Assembly (NCBI GenBank): GCA_006384855.1
Contig: VCJN01001284.1
Span: 1-64,000, forward strand
Origin: Tetraselmis striata
Lineage: Eukaryota > Chlorophyta > Chlorodendrophyceae > Chlorodendrales > Chlorodendraceae
Length of the DNA stretch: 64,000 bases
Direction: 5' to 3'
Shown here: positions 1 to 11,020 of the stretch, piece by piece
Position numbering within the stretch: the stretch's first letter is position 1
Layout: the number at the start of each line of letters is the position of its first letter
Position numbers and translations under genes: made by a program
The notes under the pieces: model-generated
The model's database searches: none
What the model was told of the DNA's origin: nothing
Seen by the model: the letters and a program-made list of their open reading frames with translations, nothing else

Positions 1-102
1 AGCCATATGGATGTTAGCAACGTGATGGTAGCAAGCGGCAGGGAAGGGGAGGGGGGAATGGATGGCCAGGTGGCTGGCTGGCACGTGATGGTTCGGCCGC
101 AC

Positions 103-1463
103 CTGCACAATGAAGTGGCCATAGCCAAGCGGCGGGTGGCGGCACAGCCCGAAGACGCTGCGGCCGGAGGTGGCCACCTTGGCAAAGTAGCGGCCCATCA
201 GGTCGCGCATCTTCAGCGCCTTGGACGCGTGCAGATCCTGCGGGAAAGGAGGGGCAGTTACGCAGGGGATCAATCGACCAGTCCGATGCACGGGCTGGGG
301 AGCTACATGATCTGCGGTTGCGAGCAGGTGGCGGTGGGGCGCGGGGATGGGGGGCGGGTGAGGAGGCTCACCTGCAGCACTTGAGGCACGGGACAGCTGT
401 CGGCGATGGCCTTGCGCGGCACATCGATGCCGTAGCGCTTGAGGGCTGGGCAGTTCTTGCCGGCGCCCTTGGACGTGATGCTGCGCTGGCGCAGCAGCTC
501 CATGTACTCCATTAGGTCCGCGACACGGTTGACCTTGTACCCGCCTGAGTCACCAGATCACCGCATGCATATCACCTCATGTCACCGCCCTGCCACATCC
601 ACGCCATCATGCCGATGCCCCCCCCCCCCACCCTCTCCGATTCAGCACTTAGAAAGCGCGCCGTCGCCTCTCACCGTCGCTGCTGTAGGTGATGAGGTCC
701 ACAGGTTCCCCACGGGGGCAGTTGGAGAGCACCAGAGACTGCATGCCCGGGGAGGGGGAGGGGGTGGGTCAGTTGGTCTTTCAGCGATAGGCAGATTATC
801 ATTTGGGTGCGAAAGTTGCCTGGAAGGCAGCGGCGGACCCAACCTGCAGCACGCCGAAATTCCAGGTGGCCACCGCCTTCCAGTCCGCGGCGGCGCCGGC
901 CACCACCGCCGGCTGCCGCCCCGCGTAGTGTTCCATCAGCGGCGCCGCCAGCTCCTCCGGCGAGCCCTCGAGCGTCGGCACAGCGCCGAGTCCCTCCAGC
1001 TCCTCCGCCACTGCAAAAGCACCAAGAGGCGGGACCAAAGCTTGTACGTCAGGGACCATGGCCGTCCTACTGAAGGGGGGGGATCGACACAACTGCCCCT
1101 CTCTCAGGCTGCCCCCGCGCGCCCTCTGCCGCATCAACAAGGCGACAACGCCATCACATGGCCGTCCCGTGTCAAGCGACAACCCAGCGGCGCGGGTTTC
1201 AGGTAGAGCCTCACGATGTCAACTCAAATTGACGGTTCCGGCCACATCCGCTGGCGCTTCACCGATTCCCCGAACCTGCTAGCCCAGATCACGGTGTCCC
1301 CGATGCTGCGATCCGACTAGCCTCTCGCACTGCCGTTGGCCCCGGGGGCTATGAAGAGGTATTTAGGAAAAAGCAAATGCTGGCTGTAACGGAAGTTTTG
1401 AAGATGTAGGCATGCGCGGGTCCCTGCGAGGGCGTGGGGGTTGAACCGGGAGGGGGAGGGGGG

Positions 1464-1497
<34 letters not shown>

Positions 1498-1603
1498 GAC
1501 GATGTCCCGCACCGCTGGGCGCCGCGGCGGCGGCGGCGGCCAGCTTGGCGGGGGTACCGCCCGCGCTGCGAGAGCCGCGGTTCTTCTTCTTGTTGTTCCC
1601 CAT
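103..1603 (-). CDS. 5' part of an unidentified gene, possibly JmjC/cupin-8-like; continues past the left edge
   Basis: Five exons join in one open frame: 1603-1501, 1010-844, 738-675, 544-372 and 237-103, with GT-AG junctions and phases 1, 0, 1, 0. The start is the ATG at 1603, giving a Lys/Arg-rich N-terminus (MGNNKKKNRGSR) followed by Ala-rich sequence. The second exon (GSPEEL...GRQPAVVAGAAADWKAVATW) resembles the entry segment of JmjC/cupin-8 proteins, where a 'rPvvlrGaaadWpa..kW' pattern precedes the barrel. The later VDLITYSSDGG...LMEYMEL and YGID...CPVP segments could be the next parts of such a fold. I see no clear Fe-binding HxD, so a 2-oxoglutarate oxygenase role is only a guess. About 214 residues are visible. 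The 103-nt exon 1 is followed by an intron that starts GTCAA and then runs into a long C tract (G on the plus strand). Confidence 0.55.
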
Positions 1604-1794
1604 GCTGCTCACGGGTCAGCGGGCGTCAAGTGGCTCAGGCGTCTACGCGGATCCGTAGCGGGGTACTAGATCGGTGGCCCGGTGTGAGGCGTGTGGCTCG
1701 TGAGGTAGCGGGGGCTGTGCGTCTGTTGCTGCTCTGCGGCGACCTCGTGTGGCAACCAACACTTCCTATACGCGCGCTGACAGAGGGTAATGCC

Positions 1795-1995
1795 TTTTTG
1801 CTCACAGGGAGAGCGTCATGAGAATGCACGGAAAGTACTGGGGAAGGAAAAAGCCTACATTTAAGCATCATGTTGAGACATCAAGCTCGAAAAAGATGCC
1901 GTTCGGACATGGGTTCTGCTTAAATGTAGGCTTTTTCCTCCCCCAGTACTTTGCGTGCATTCTCCGGACGCTCTCCCTGTAACCAAAAAGTTTTT
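1795..1995. repeat. Inverted pair of a short insertion element (arms 1795-1866 and 1915-1995)
   Basis: The two arms are near-perfect reverse complements over about 70 bp. Both contain the same motifs: AAATGTAGGCTTTTTCC, CAGTACTTT, TGCATTCTC and CGCTCTCCCTGT. The right arm (plus orientation) is flanked by an exact 8-bp duplication, ACATGGGT, at 1907-1914 and 1996-2003. A related sequence at 2357-2490 lacks the arm at the matching site, so it serves as an empty-site control. No duplication is obvious around the left arm. Related copies ending in CCTGTAACCaAAAAGTT lie at 16144-16170 and 47736-47775, and a diverged minus-strand copy at about 2586-2650. Confidence 0.75.
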
Positions 1996-2490
1996 ACATG
2001 GGTGTCATCATCCGATATTGTAGAGCTTGTATACCCGTCTGAACCGGGCCGACGACCACACCACAGGACTGTACGAGGTACTGTCCCAACACCCCTCCTG
2101 GTTCCGAGGAGAGGGAGGACAGGAAAGTCTGGGTAGAGATCCTAGGACCTGAGCCACAGAAGCCGGAATCATCATCCGCACTGGAGACTTGATGTAGGAC
2201 AACTTCTGCTGGGAATTGATGATCGCGTCACCGGAAGCTGCGAAGCGGTCTTACACCGGATATAGCGGATGAAGGAGAACCCATGAAATCTTGAAATGCT
2301 TCAAGAACCCGCGTATGTTGTCATACAGGCTCGCCACCATAGCTCCGAAACCCTGTTGAGATATCAAGCTCGAAAAAGATGCTGATCGGACATAGATGTC
2401 GTCATTCGGTGTTTTAGCTCTTCTATACCCGTCTGAACCGGGCCGAGGACCACACCACAGGATTGTACGAGGTACTGTCCCAACACATCC
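1872..2490 (+). repeat. Diverged direct repeat of about 130 bp (1872-1914 plus 1996-2091; and 2357-2490)
   Basis: Both copies contain GAGA(C/T)ATCAAGCTCGAAAAAG, later TATACCCGTCTGAACCGGGC, and then GTACGAGGTACTGTCCCAAC. The first copy is interrupted by the 81-bp element at 1915-1995; the second is continuous. I recognise no coding content. The stretch between the copies (2092-2356) holds nothing identifiable. Confidence 0.7.
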
Positions 2491-2585
2491 TTAATACTGA
2501 TGGTACCAGGCCAGGGTACCCATGCGCTGCTACTGCTGGTGGTACCAGTACAGGGTACGGGTACTGGTACGGTAGCTTGCGCGAG

Positions 2586-2650
2586 GATTGGTTGGTTGGC
2601 GGTTACAGGGATAGCGTCCAGAGAATGCACGGAAGTACTGGGGAAAAAAA
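2586..2650 (-). repeat. Diverged minus-strand copy of the short insertion element
   Basis: The reverse complement reads CCCCAGTACTTCCGTGCATT, then CTCTGGACGCTATCCCTGTAACC, matching the element at 1915-1995 with substitutions. It then diverges into CGCCAACC rather than AAAAGTT. I see no flanking duplication, so this is probably an older copy. Confidence 0.55.
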
Positions 2651-2934
2651 AGATGATACAATATGGTGATGTCAGGGTTGGCCGCCATGTTGGCATCTCG
2701 CGACCCCGATATATCTACGTACCTGCACGTCGCTACTACATGCAGGGTACTAAATGTTTTAACATAGGCTGGCTAAAAGAGACGATCGGGAAATCACATG
2801 GTATTAACCATGGTTGGGCTGCAGTATCTACTGCATTGCAGGCTGCAGAAACTGAAACCTGCAGTTAAGCTACTACTGCATTGCAGCATGCAGTACTTCC
2901 CGAAAAGGGGCTGCATTGCAGTTACCCAAGTGCC

Positions 2935-3330
2935 CCAAATATATGCCTTTCACTGTCCCGCCCTTCCCTATCATCAGCAGTTTCAGTGCTACTGCAGCTT
3001 GCACTGCAGCATGCCTGCAGCCTGCAGTACTGCAGCAGCATGTTGACTGCAGCCTGCACTGGAGCGTGCCTGCATCATGCAGCACTGAAAAGTTGATTGC
3101 AGCCCAACCCTGGTATTTTTTAACCAGGCAGGGTTGGGCTGCAGTCCACTTTCCAGTACCGCAGGCTGCAGTGCAGGCTGCAGTACTGCACTGCAGGCAG
3201 GCTGTAGTGCAGGTTGCAGTCAACATTATGCTGCAGTACAGCAAGCAGGCTGCAGGCAAGCTGCAGTAGCACTGAAACTGCTGATTATAGGGAAGGGCGG
3301 GACAGTAAAGGGCAAAGGAGCAGCCATGGC
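2935..3330. repeat. Long imperfect palindrome inside the left end of the hAT element
   Basis: The arms run from about 2940 to 3110 and from about 3122 to 3325. The outer arms carry CTGTCCCGCCCTTCCCTAT and CAGCAGTTTCAGTGCTACTG against their reverse complements near 3265-3310. The centre is CCCAACCCTGGTATTTTTTAACCAG followed by GGTTGGGCTGCAG, so hAT-end sequence meets hAT-end sequence in inverted orientation. The arms are dense in PstI-type CTGCAG motifs, typical of subterminal transposase-binding repeats. Confidence 0.75.
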
Positions 3331-3535
3331 GGATGCAGATAGAGGGGCAGCATTGCAGCAATAGTGGTGGAAGATGTAATATATCATTAAATTGCCTACT
3401 GAGGGGAAAAGCCGACTGTCTGTACATTTTTGTGTGTCCAACGATGATGTCCCAACGCATGCATAGTGAAACACGCGTGATGGCATAAAAACCCCTCTAA
3501 CCCCCCGCCTTCTCATCCGCTGGCTCGGCTCCATA

Positions 3536-5721
3536 CTACTCCAGCATGGACTCCACTACTTCCCATTGAATGCGGTTGGCCTCCCCCTCCCCCTCGCCCT
3601 CGCCCTCAAGGACTTGGCCGGCCAGCCAATCCTCTCCGCATAGCTTGAGTAGATCCGCCGCCACGGCGCTGAAAGCAGCCTCCAAGTAGCACGACGCCAG
3701 TAGCTCCCTGACCTTGGCATCCAAGTCCAGGTTCTTCGGAACGAAGATGCAGGCACTCATGTTATCCAGGTTCATTCTATTTCGTAACTAAGTGCATGGG
3801 GATAAGACCAGCAAGAGAGAACACGCGCTCGCATTCAGACTGTGAGCCTGGCACACATAAAGCAATCCTAGCTAACTCACAGATGAGGGGGAAGGAAGAA
3901 GCATGCTTCTTCCACCACTACTTCAACGGGTCCTCTGTCCTCTTGGGGAGCAGGTTGCAACAACGGAAGGTGCGCAGCTCAGCCTCCGCAGCGGCCAATC
4001 GGGCGGCCTCATTAGCCTGGTCAGTGGCCAGCCTCACGTCACCATCGTCATAGTAGAGGGCATCTCCATCATCGTCGTCATCATCATCGTCTGGACCAGC
4101 ATCAACTTGCTCAGATGGACCAGCAGCAGCAGCCGTCTTGGTCTGCATGTGGCGGCTCAAGTGGACCGGCGCGGGGAGGAGCGACTTGGCGTCGTATTCC
4201 TTCAGCAACTCCCGGGCCTCTTCATGCGTGCCCAGCATCAGCATGAACAGGTTGCCCTTGCAGTACCTAGGGTCCAGCTGCATGGCCATGATCTCGTGTG
4301 CCTTCTCAGGCACAAACTCGGTGAGCGGCCTCAGCATAGGCTGGATGTGCTGGGCAATGTCCTTCCTCATGTCCTTCCTCATCTCGTCTAGCTCTGACTC
4401 AAACATGCAGACGTGAGGGCGTAATATATAGAAAGTCAACATGATAATTTGAGCTGGCACACTTTCAGCCAGCGTTATTCTGGTAAGCTGGAAATACCCG
4501 GCGCAGCGGCATGCTTGTTATTCGTAAAGGTGAAACTAATCAGCACGGACGTCGGTAGCTCCAAGGGGGGGACTTACTGAGTGGGCTCCTCATCTTGCTC
4601 CTCCTCCTGGCAAGCCGGTGAGGGCTCAAGATGCTCGAGATGGTGGTGTAGACCGGCCAGTCGATTCAGCGCGTCGGACAGGAGCCAATGCCCTTTGTCA
4701 TGGGCCTTAACCACCACCTTGCATTGGTAATCTAGCTCGTCCACCACGGCCTTCGCCACATGCCAGTCAGTTGGGGTCGGGCAGCGGTCCCGCTTGCTCA
4801 TGGGCGCATCCTCCGAGTACAATTGATGCACCACGTCCTTCATGAGGAGCATGCGGGTCAACATCCGCCAGGTCTGCAGACATCATAAACATACACAATT
4901 TAGATAATTGATGGGGCGGGAGGGTTGGGCAGTAGTTGGAGCAGGGACAGAGGCAGGGGCATACGCTGGTGAACCTGGATTTCACAAGGGCAATGAAAGT
5001 TAGCGTTGCCTTGCCAAAGCGGGCGCACACATCGGCGTACAATGTCCACCCCCTAGAAGACTATTTCGTCAAGGTGGCACAGCTTTGCAGCCTATGGCGA
5101 TCTTTTTGACTTTGATGGTCTGCGGGTAGGGAGCAGGCGGCAGTCAGCAAACATGAGCCAGCAGTAAAGGGGGGGGGGGGGGTAAAAGTCAGTGGCTGTG
5201 TTGTATGTGTGTGTGTGTGTGGGGGGGGGGGTACCACATATGTTTTGGCTTTGATCAAGAGCACAGCTCCGTAGCACGCGTTGTTGACGAGGTGAGCCAG
5301 GCAATGAGTGTGGAAGAACCGTTAAGGCCGCCCGTATCGGCTAAGTGGCACAGCCAAGCAACACCACAGGACGTTCAACTTTATACGCTCGTCAGGCGGC
5401 AGGCTAGTGTCATGCGGCACGAAAAAAGACAAGACGGCACGGTTGTTCTCGCGCTGGGTGCCGCCCCAGCAGCCGGCGGCGGCTTTGCTGAGGATAGACA
5501 GGAGGGGGGGGGGGTTCGCTGGGGCTCAGGCCTAAGAGGGGGTCATCTTCGTCGTCGTCGATAGAAATATCATCGGCTTGCGTCCCGATTGGTGTCGGTG
5601 TCACTCTTGCTGAGGTGTTGGCGGCAGTGTTGGCCGCGGCGGCAGCGGTGCTGTCCTCCGCCATCGCCTCGTCCGCCATCGCCGCTGCGTCCTGCTTCGC
5701 GGCAAACTGTTCTCCCTCCAT
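3536..5721 (-). pseudogene. hAT transposase, disrupted
   Basis: Minus-strand coding segments appear in hAT order. An Ala/Asp-rich N-terminus starts at 5721. HCLAHLVNNACYGAVLLIKA (about 5300-5250) matches the hAT 'CaaHvlNL' region. ALVKSRFTS (about 4980) then TWRMLTRMLLMKDVV (about 4865-4820) match 'vkTRWnS...mler'. AMQLDPRYCKGNLF (about 4290-4250) matches 'LDPRyK'. The dimerisation domain runs EDPLK, stop, WWKKHAS...ELARIALCVPGSQSECERVFSLAGL (3930-3800) and ends NRMNLDNM...IFVPKN (about 3775-3730). Two lesions are clear: an in-frame TAG just before WWKKH (about 3917) and a one-base frameshift after VT near 3790. A further in-frame TAA (about 5323) lies just upstream of the HCLAHL segment. I saw no BED zinc finger. 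The copy looks inactive. Confidence 0.82.
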
Positions 5722-6087
5722 ATAATTGACGAAGACTGGCGAGAGGATGATGACAGGTAGTGATGCCTGCGTAAGCGTGAAGTGAGGATAGGTTCGGCTG
5801 GTGTGTGTGGTCTACTGGTCTGTGCCCCGATGCGGCGACGTGTCATGGTACGAGCGAGTACGGTGCTATCCGCTGCGCTCCGACCGCCGGAACCGTCGCC
5901 ATATGGCTTATTATCATTGGGGCGCGCCATCCAAACGTTATCCAGTCAGATTTAGGGCACTTTGGGTAACTGCACTGCAGCCCCTTTTCGGGAAGTACTG
6001 CAGGCTGCAGTGCAGTAGCTTAACTGCAGGCTGCAGTTTCCGCAGCCTGCAGTGCAGTAGATACTGAAGCCCAACCTTGGTATTAAC

Positions 6088-7959
6088 GTTGATAGTCGCT
6101 ACAACCGCCCCTAGAATATGTGTACATTAGGTACATGTTGCCATATTATTTTGAATAGTTTTTTCGCCCCCATGACATGACTGGCAGTGAAACCCTTGCA
6201 GCGTTTGTACGACTCACGGCCGTTTAGGCAGCAATCCAGGTACGGAAAGCCCTGGGTATAGCTAGTCGCTATTGCACGCTGCCATTCGCAGCTAGCTCAT
6301 GTAACTACACTTACACGCATGGAGTTCCGCGCCACGGGTTCGGATCCGATAAAATGATAATCCCCAACCCACCCGCTGCCTGGGTGAACTAACCCGACGA
6401 CCGTCCTCGGCCCTCTGAATCGCGAGCCCTCCCTCCGCCTTTACCCCCGGCTGGGAATTGGGGCGGGGCTCGTGCACGGGTGGCACCTTGGTAGTAAGCC
6501 TTGGCCCCGCCCGCCCGTACTGTCACTGCCACGGAGTAGTACCAGATGGACCCGGCGTCTTCGGGCGTTGCTGGTCCGGTCAATCAACACAATTAACTTC
6601 TCGTTCGTTGTTCGTTGAGCACCCTCTCCCTTCCCGTCATGTCGGCCTCACCATCTCACATTCGGCCTAGTGCCGCTATTGGAGTGGCCCGGGATTGTGT
6701 GCTAGGGAGAGCGTCCCTATTGCGTGCCTGCGTGGAGCGGCGCGGTTGGCGGTTGGCGATGCATGGTCGGTGGCTGCCATTGATGGCGGTTCCCGCCTCT
6801 GGTGGCCCGTAGCTGGATTTTGGAAATATGTATGGATTTCTTGAATGTTGCAGCTAGCGCATGTAATCATATGGGCGCGCGATAAAATGACATCGAATCG
6901 TAATGACTAATAATGCAATAAAAATCTCGCATGATCAGGCAGCTAAAACCCTGTGGATGTCGACCGCCATGTGGCGAAGCAGAGTACGACTAGCGAGAAA
7001 ATGCCCTAATAAATCCATAGGGGGGCCTAACTTTTGATCAAAAATTTCACAGTTGCACACCTGGCGGAGCGTAGTTGGACGGTCAGAAAGGGTACCGAAA
7101 TAACTCAGGACATAGTCATGAAGCATGGCTACATGGGGATATGCGGTGGTCCACAGTACCGGCGTACTACCCGTATCGGGTGAACAGCTAGGGGTGCACG
7201 GTGGTGGGTCACTCAGCGGTAGTGGTTCAGCGGTTTCGTTACAACAACATAGAACACACGGCCAGTGAGCCGTTGTGACTACTGACTCGCGGGACCCATC
7301 ATGCATCGCCATCCGTCGTTGTGGTGGACTCACCGCGCACATCCGTAAGGGGTAAACCTCTAGGGAGGCCTGGACGGCCGTGATATCACGAGACTCAGTT
7401 TCGATGTTGCGCGGTCGCTACACGCCGGCGCGATGCGTGCTGATGCAGTCCGACGACCCGTACCATCGTCGGCGATCCTCGGGTGTCACGCAACTGCTGA
7501 ACCCACCTTCCCGGCTGACCAACGTGAAGTCACGCATCCCAACCGCGATCCAACCAATGTAAAGGTGTATGTATTACTTAAGTAGCCGTGTGTGAGCTGG
7601 CGGAGGGTGAGGGGTTGTCTGAGCTTTCGGAGAGTGAACTGTTGAGGCCCTCAGGGTAGGTGGGAGTGCTCACCCCCGCCCGCCGCCCGCCGACCTCAAA
7701 AGCCGTACCACCGGCCCATGCACGGCGTGTGCCCAACACTATCGCCACCTTCCCGGGTTAGGGCCATTATCTTGCAGCTACCTGCCACTCTAATAATCGT
7801 GGTTGGACGGCCCTCACGTGGGCCGGATAGGCCTCAATGATGATCGGGAGGGCGGTGTTGAAAAAGTCGTCAGGGCCACCCGTACGTTTTACCGGCCCAA
7901 CTTATTGATAATTCCGAACAATAAGCCCAAGAACTCAGCCATGGGACCACCCAACCGGC
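6088..7959. other. Intergenic, no recognisable gene
   Basis: Moderate-GC sequence with only short open frames. The longest is a 135-codon minus-strand frame at 6935-7342, which matches nothing I know and has a low-complexity Pro/Ser/Thr segment. Two short motifs near 6290 and 6850 (GCAGCTAGC(T/G)CATGTAA) resemble the tail of the reverse-transcriptase element at 11.0 kb and may be relics of its 3' end. Otherwise I see nothing. Confidence 0.5.
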
Positions 7960-10900
7960 CGATTTATTACCTGCGCCTACTTTGTGGGCCAACTACGGGG
8001 ACCGTAATCTGTATGTCCCATGGCGCATGTGGGCGAACCCTGCCTGGCGAGAAGGAGCCACTCGCGCACTGCGGCTTTCTTGGCGTGTGGCACCGTCGTT
8101 GCGATCCACCGTCCCGCGCGAGGAGCGGGCGAAGAGCGACGAGCCGCTGCGAGTACGCTCGCTCGGCATCAGCTATGTGCTGGTGGCGGGCCCGGCCTCC
8201 GCCTACGCTCTGATGCATGTGGGTACGGATGCGCAGGAGGCCATGGCCCCGGTGCAAAGCATATTTCAGTCGAGAGCTGGCTGTGGGACAGCGTATATGA
8301 GCATGCGGGTAGGTGGCGCTGCGGCTTTTCGGTGGGCGGGGTACTGACGAGCGGAAAGGACTACTATTCCTGGATACTCGGAACGCCTTCAATGAGGTAT
8401 ACCGGGGTGCGATAATTGACGGCTTGCTTCAGCACCCGCGTCTACATGGCATGATCCCCTTTTCCGGATGCTGTACGACCGCCCTAGCGACATGTACTAC
8501 TACGCGCCGCATGATCCCGGCACTTTGCGTGCTACCTTGCAATCTCGTACGGGTGTCCGCCAGGGTGATGTCACGGCCCCGCTATATTTCAGCCTCGATA
8601 TTGCGGGCCCGGTGCAAGCGGTTGTTGCTCGTACCGCCGCTGATACTTTCTGCCACAGTTTCGCGGATGATTGCGGCGCGGCCACTGCCGCGGCCTAGCA
8701 CATTCCGCGTGTTTTCGATGAGTATTGTTGTCCGGAGCTTTTCAAAGTCGGACTAATGGTAGTACATGACAGTAAGACGTGGTACGTTCGTCACCCCGGT
8801 GACAACGAGGCCGAGTTGCGGGCAGTACGGGCGGAGTTGGCCCCATGAGGGTTTCGTACCCCGGCCGCTGACCATGCCCAGGATGGCGCGCGTAACTTGG
8901 TGCTCCTATTAGTCATTACATCGGGTATGATGACCGGTGCGTTGGGGCGGCGCCATGAGGTATTGTGTGGCGCCGCACTGTTGGAGCGCATCGCCTCCTT
9001 TGGCACGGCGGGATACGGCTGCCACCATGGGGCCATGCGGCTATTGGTCGTATGCGCGGTGCGGCAGACCGGCTTCCGATCTTGATGCATGATGCCGCCA
9101 TCGGAGCTGGGCCCTTTCTTGGGTGCCGTGGATGCCGCCAACATTTCGGCTGCATTTTCGTTGCTTGGTATGGACGCTTGCGGCCTGTCTACACCACGCA
9201 TGGAGGGCGCGATCGTCCGGATTCTTGCGGGTTTTGGCTGTTTGAATATGGCCTTCTTGCAGTCTCAGGCCCTTGCGGCGTTTAATTCCGCTTAATCGGG
9301 TGTCCTGCCAACCTTGGTACGGGACTACGGGCCCGCCCTTCGCCCCTTGTACGAGGCGGTCCGCGCCGAGGTGTCGTCCGTGGCTACGCGTGCTTTGCCA
9401 TGGGCGCGCGAGACGCGCCGCGTGTTCGAGAATGTATGGGCCCTCACCACGTTCTACCGCAGAAAAGATGTGCGGCGCACACGCGCCGCGTACGGGCACG
9501 CCCACGAGATCTTCGAGTTAGTTACGGTCCGTACTGTTACGACCACCTACCGCTGCATCGGATCCATCAGCTGGTACTACGAGCACTAGCGGAGGACTGC
9601 GCGTCACCGCCACATCTCCTTTACGGCCAATCCTGGAGTTGGTATTGGTGAGGCCGCCTGTGCTGCCGAGCAATTGCTTCCTATCGGCGATAGGAGTACT
9701 GCCAGTACCGTTACTTCATGCGCTTTTGTAGCTCTCAAGAAACCATCGCCCAGCGATTTCGTGGCACCGCCTTCGTCATCGGCAACTCCTCCCCTGCAAG
9801 AATCGCAGCTGTGCGGTACTACATACAGCTCCGCCGTCGGATACGGGTACGGGTGCTGCCTCCGATGATCAACTCACGGCCTTGGTTGTCCAACGCCACC
9901 TCAGTCGTGCGATTCGCTTGCATGACTTCGTGGCCCTCGATCTTGGCTTCCATTTTACGGGTGCAGCGGCTTTGCGACTTGACACCCTGCGCTTGTACAA
10001 CGCGTGCAGGCCGGGCTCCCTATCGCTTTTCCAATCGGATCCAGTCAGCCCGCAAGATTCCCCATGCTTCTTATTCAGCCGCCGCTGCGCGGGTGCATGG
10101 CCTTCGTCCGCGCGGGGGTTCCACGCTTGTCACATGCCAGGCCCCCACGTGTGGTATTGATCCCTTTTGGCTCCGCTCTACGGATGGCTCGAACTACCGA
10201 AGCGCTACGGATTAGTCGTCGTGGGTCACCTGCCCATGTGCTCCGTCGCGAGCTACGTGCATACCGCTTTGAAAAATATGTGGGCTTATGTGGCGCGATT
10301 GAAGCGGGGGCGTTGCTTGACTGCGACTTGACCCTTGAGATGAGTGGACTTCGCCCAGCGGACCGCTTGCGGCCGTCACATTTGACGCTGGCGGGGTGGG
10401 GGGGGGCGATTACATGATCGATTTCGCGTGCGTGTCCTCCACGACCCCCACTACTTGGGGCAACGACCCCCGCTGGTGCACCCCATGGATCGTGGCAACC
10501 GAGGCGGGGCAGAACAAAGCTGGCGGCGGACCGGGCATGCATCAGTTCTTCCGCCCCGGTTTAGGGTATTCACTGGTACTACTACCCTTTTGTGGTTGAG
10601 GACCGCCATGGCCGCCTCGGAAAACCCGCTTTGACGGTGGTCTACATGTTCGCGGGTTTGCTTGGTGTGCGCAACTTCCATGGCGGTCCTTCCGCCCCAA
10701 CTTCATGCTTCCTTCGTGGTCAGTTCGTCCATACATGGTGTTCGGAACTTTGTCGCAAGCCATCACTTGCTTGCTTGTCGCGCACACGGCGGGGGTTGTT
10801 GCAGCGAGTCTCGGCTTGCGTGCATATGGTACATGGGGCGGCATTCTCTCTACCGGAGTGCAAACGGCCAGCAAGTTTGGTACGTACGTATGCTCGTGCT

Positions 10901-11020
10901 CATTCCGCACCCTTTTCTGTTGCTTCTTTCACCTCGCAGTTGCTATAGTAGACGTTTCCTATTGCCTTTTCGGTTGATTTCCTGATCGCCTTTTGCACAG
11001 TCTAGCTCATGTTATTATAT
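7960..11020 (+). mobile_element. Decayed non-LTR-type retroelement with reverse transcriptase
   Basis: Reverse-transcriptase motifs occur in order but in shifting frames. RNLYVPWRMWANP is near 8000 and SHSRTAAFLACGTV near 8065. FLDTRNAFNEVYR (8360-8398) is the palm Asp motif. After a frameshift near 8462 come MLYDRPSDMYYY, TGVRQGDVTAPLYFSLD and FADDCG (8661-8678), the catalytic box in FADD form. A stop at 8696 is followed by further fragments to 9590. The C-terminal region (LRPADRL...WGGG-DYMIDFACV, 10340-10430) resembles the carboxy domain after RT in algal retroelements, often 'RPADVLLPGW'. The 3' tail ends near CTAGCTCATGTTATTATAT at about 11010. The 3' third is shared with 59040-59655 and the RT-upstream part with 57700-58690. 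Numerous stops and frameshifts show it is dead. Confidence 0.78.

Larger units (their letters stand above)
2809..6079 (-). mobile_element. Complete hAT-superfamily DNA transposon
   Basis: The element is bounded by an exact 8-bp target-site duplication, GTATTAAC, at 2801-2808 and 6080-6087; 8 bp is the hAT hallmark. The ends are long inverted repeats of roughly 125 bp (2809-2935 against 5955-6079) that start CATGGTTGGGCTGCAG on the left and CAAGGTTGGGCTTCAG on the inward-read right end. Both ends are full of CTGCAG motifs. Inside lies a minus-strand transposase with the hAT C-terminal dimerisation signature. The element is about 3.27 kb, in the usual hAT range. End-like sequence also occurs internally at 3095-3135, within a large palindrome. 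Confidence 0.88.

Noticed and set aside
2873..3534. Cys/Ala/Gln-rich frames in the CTGCAG-dense region
   Set aside because: They translate the palindromic subterminal repeats of the hAT element, not a protein.
6676..6812. GGGAGAGCGTCC at about 6705 as another short-element copy
   Set aside because: The match is about 12 nt, without the diagnostic CTGTAACC end or a flanking duplication.
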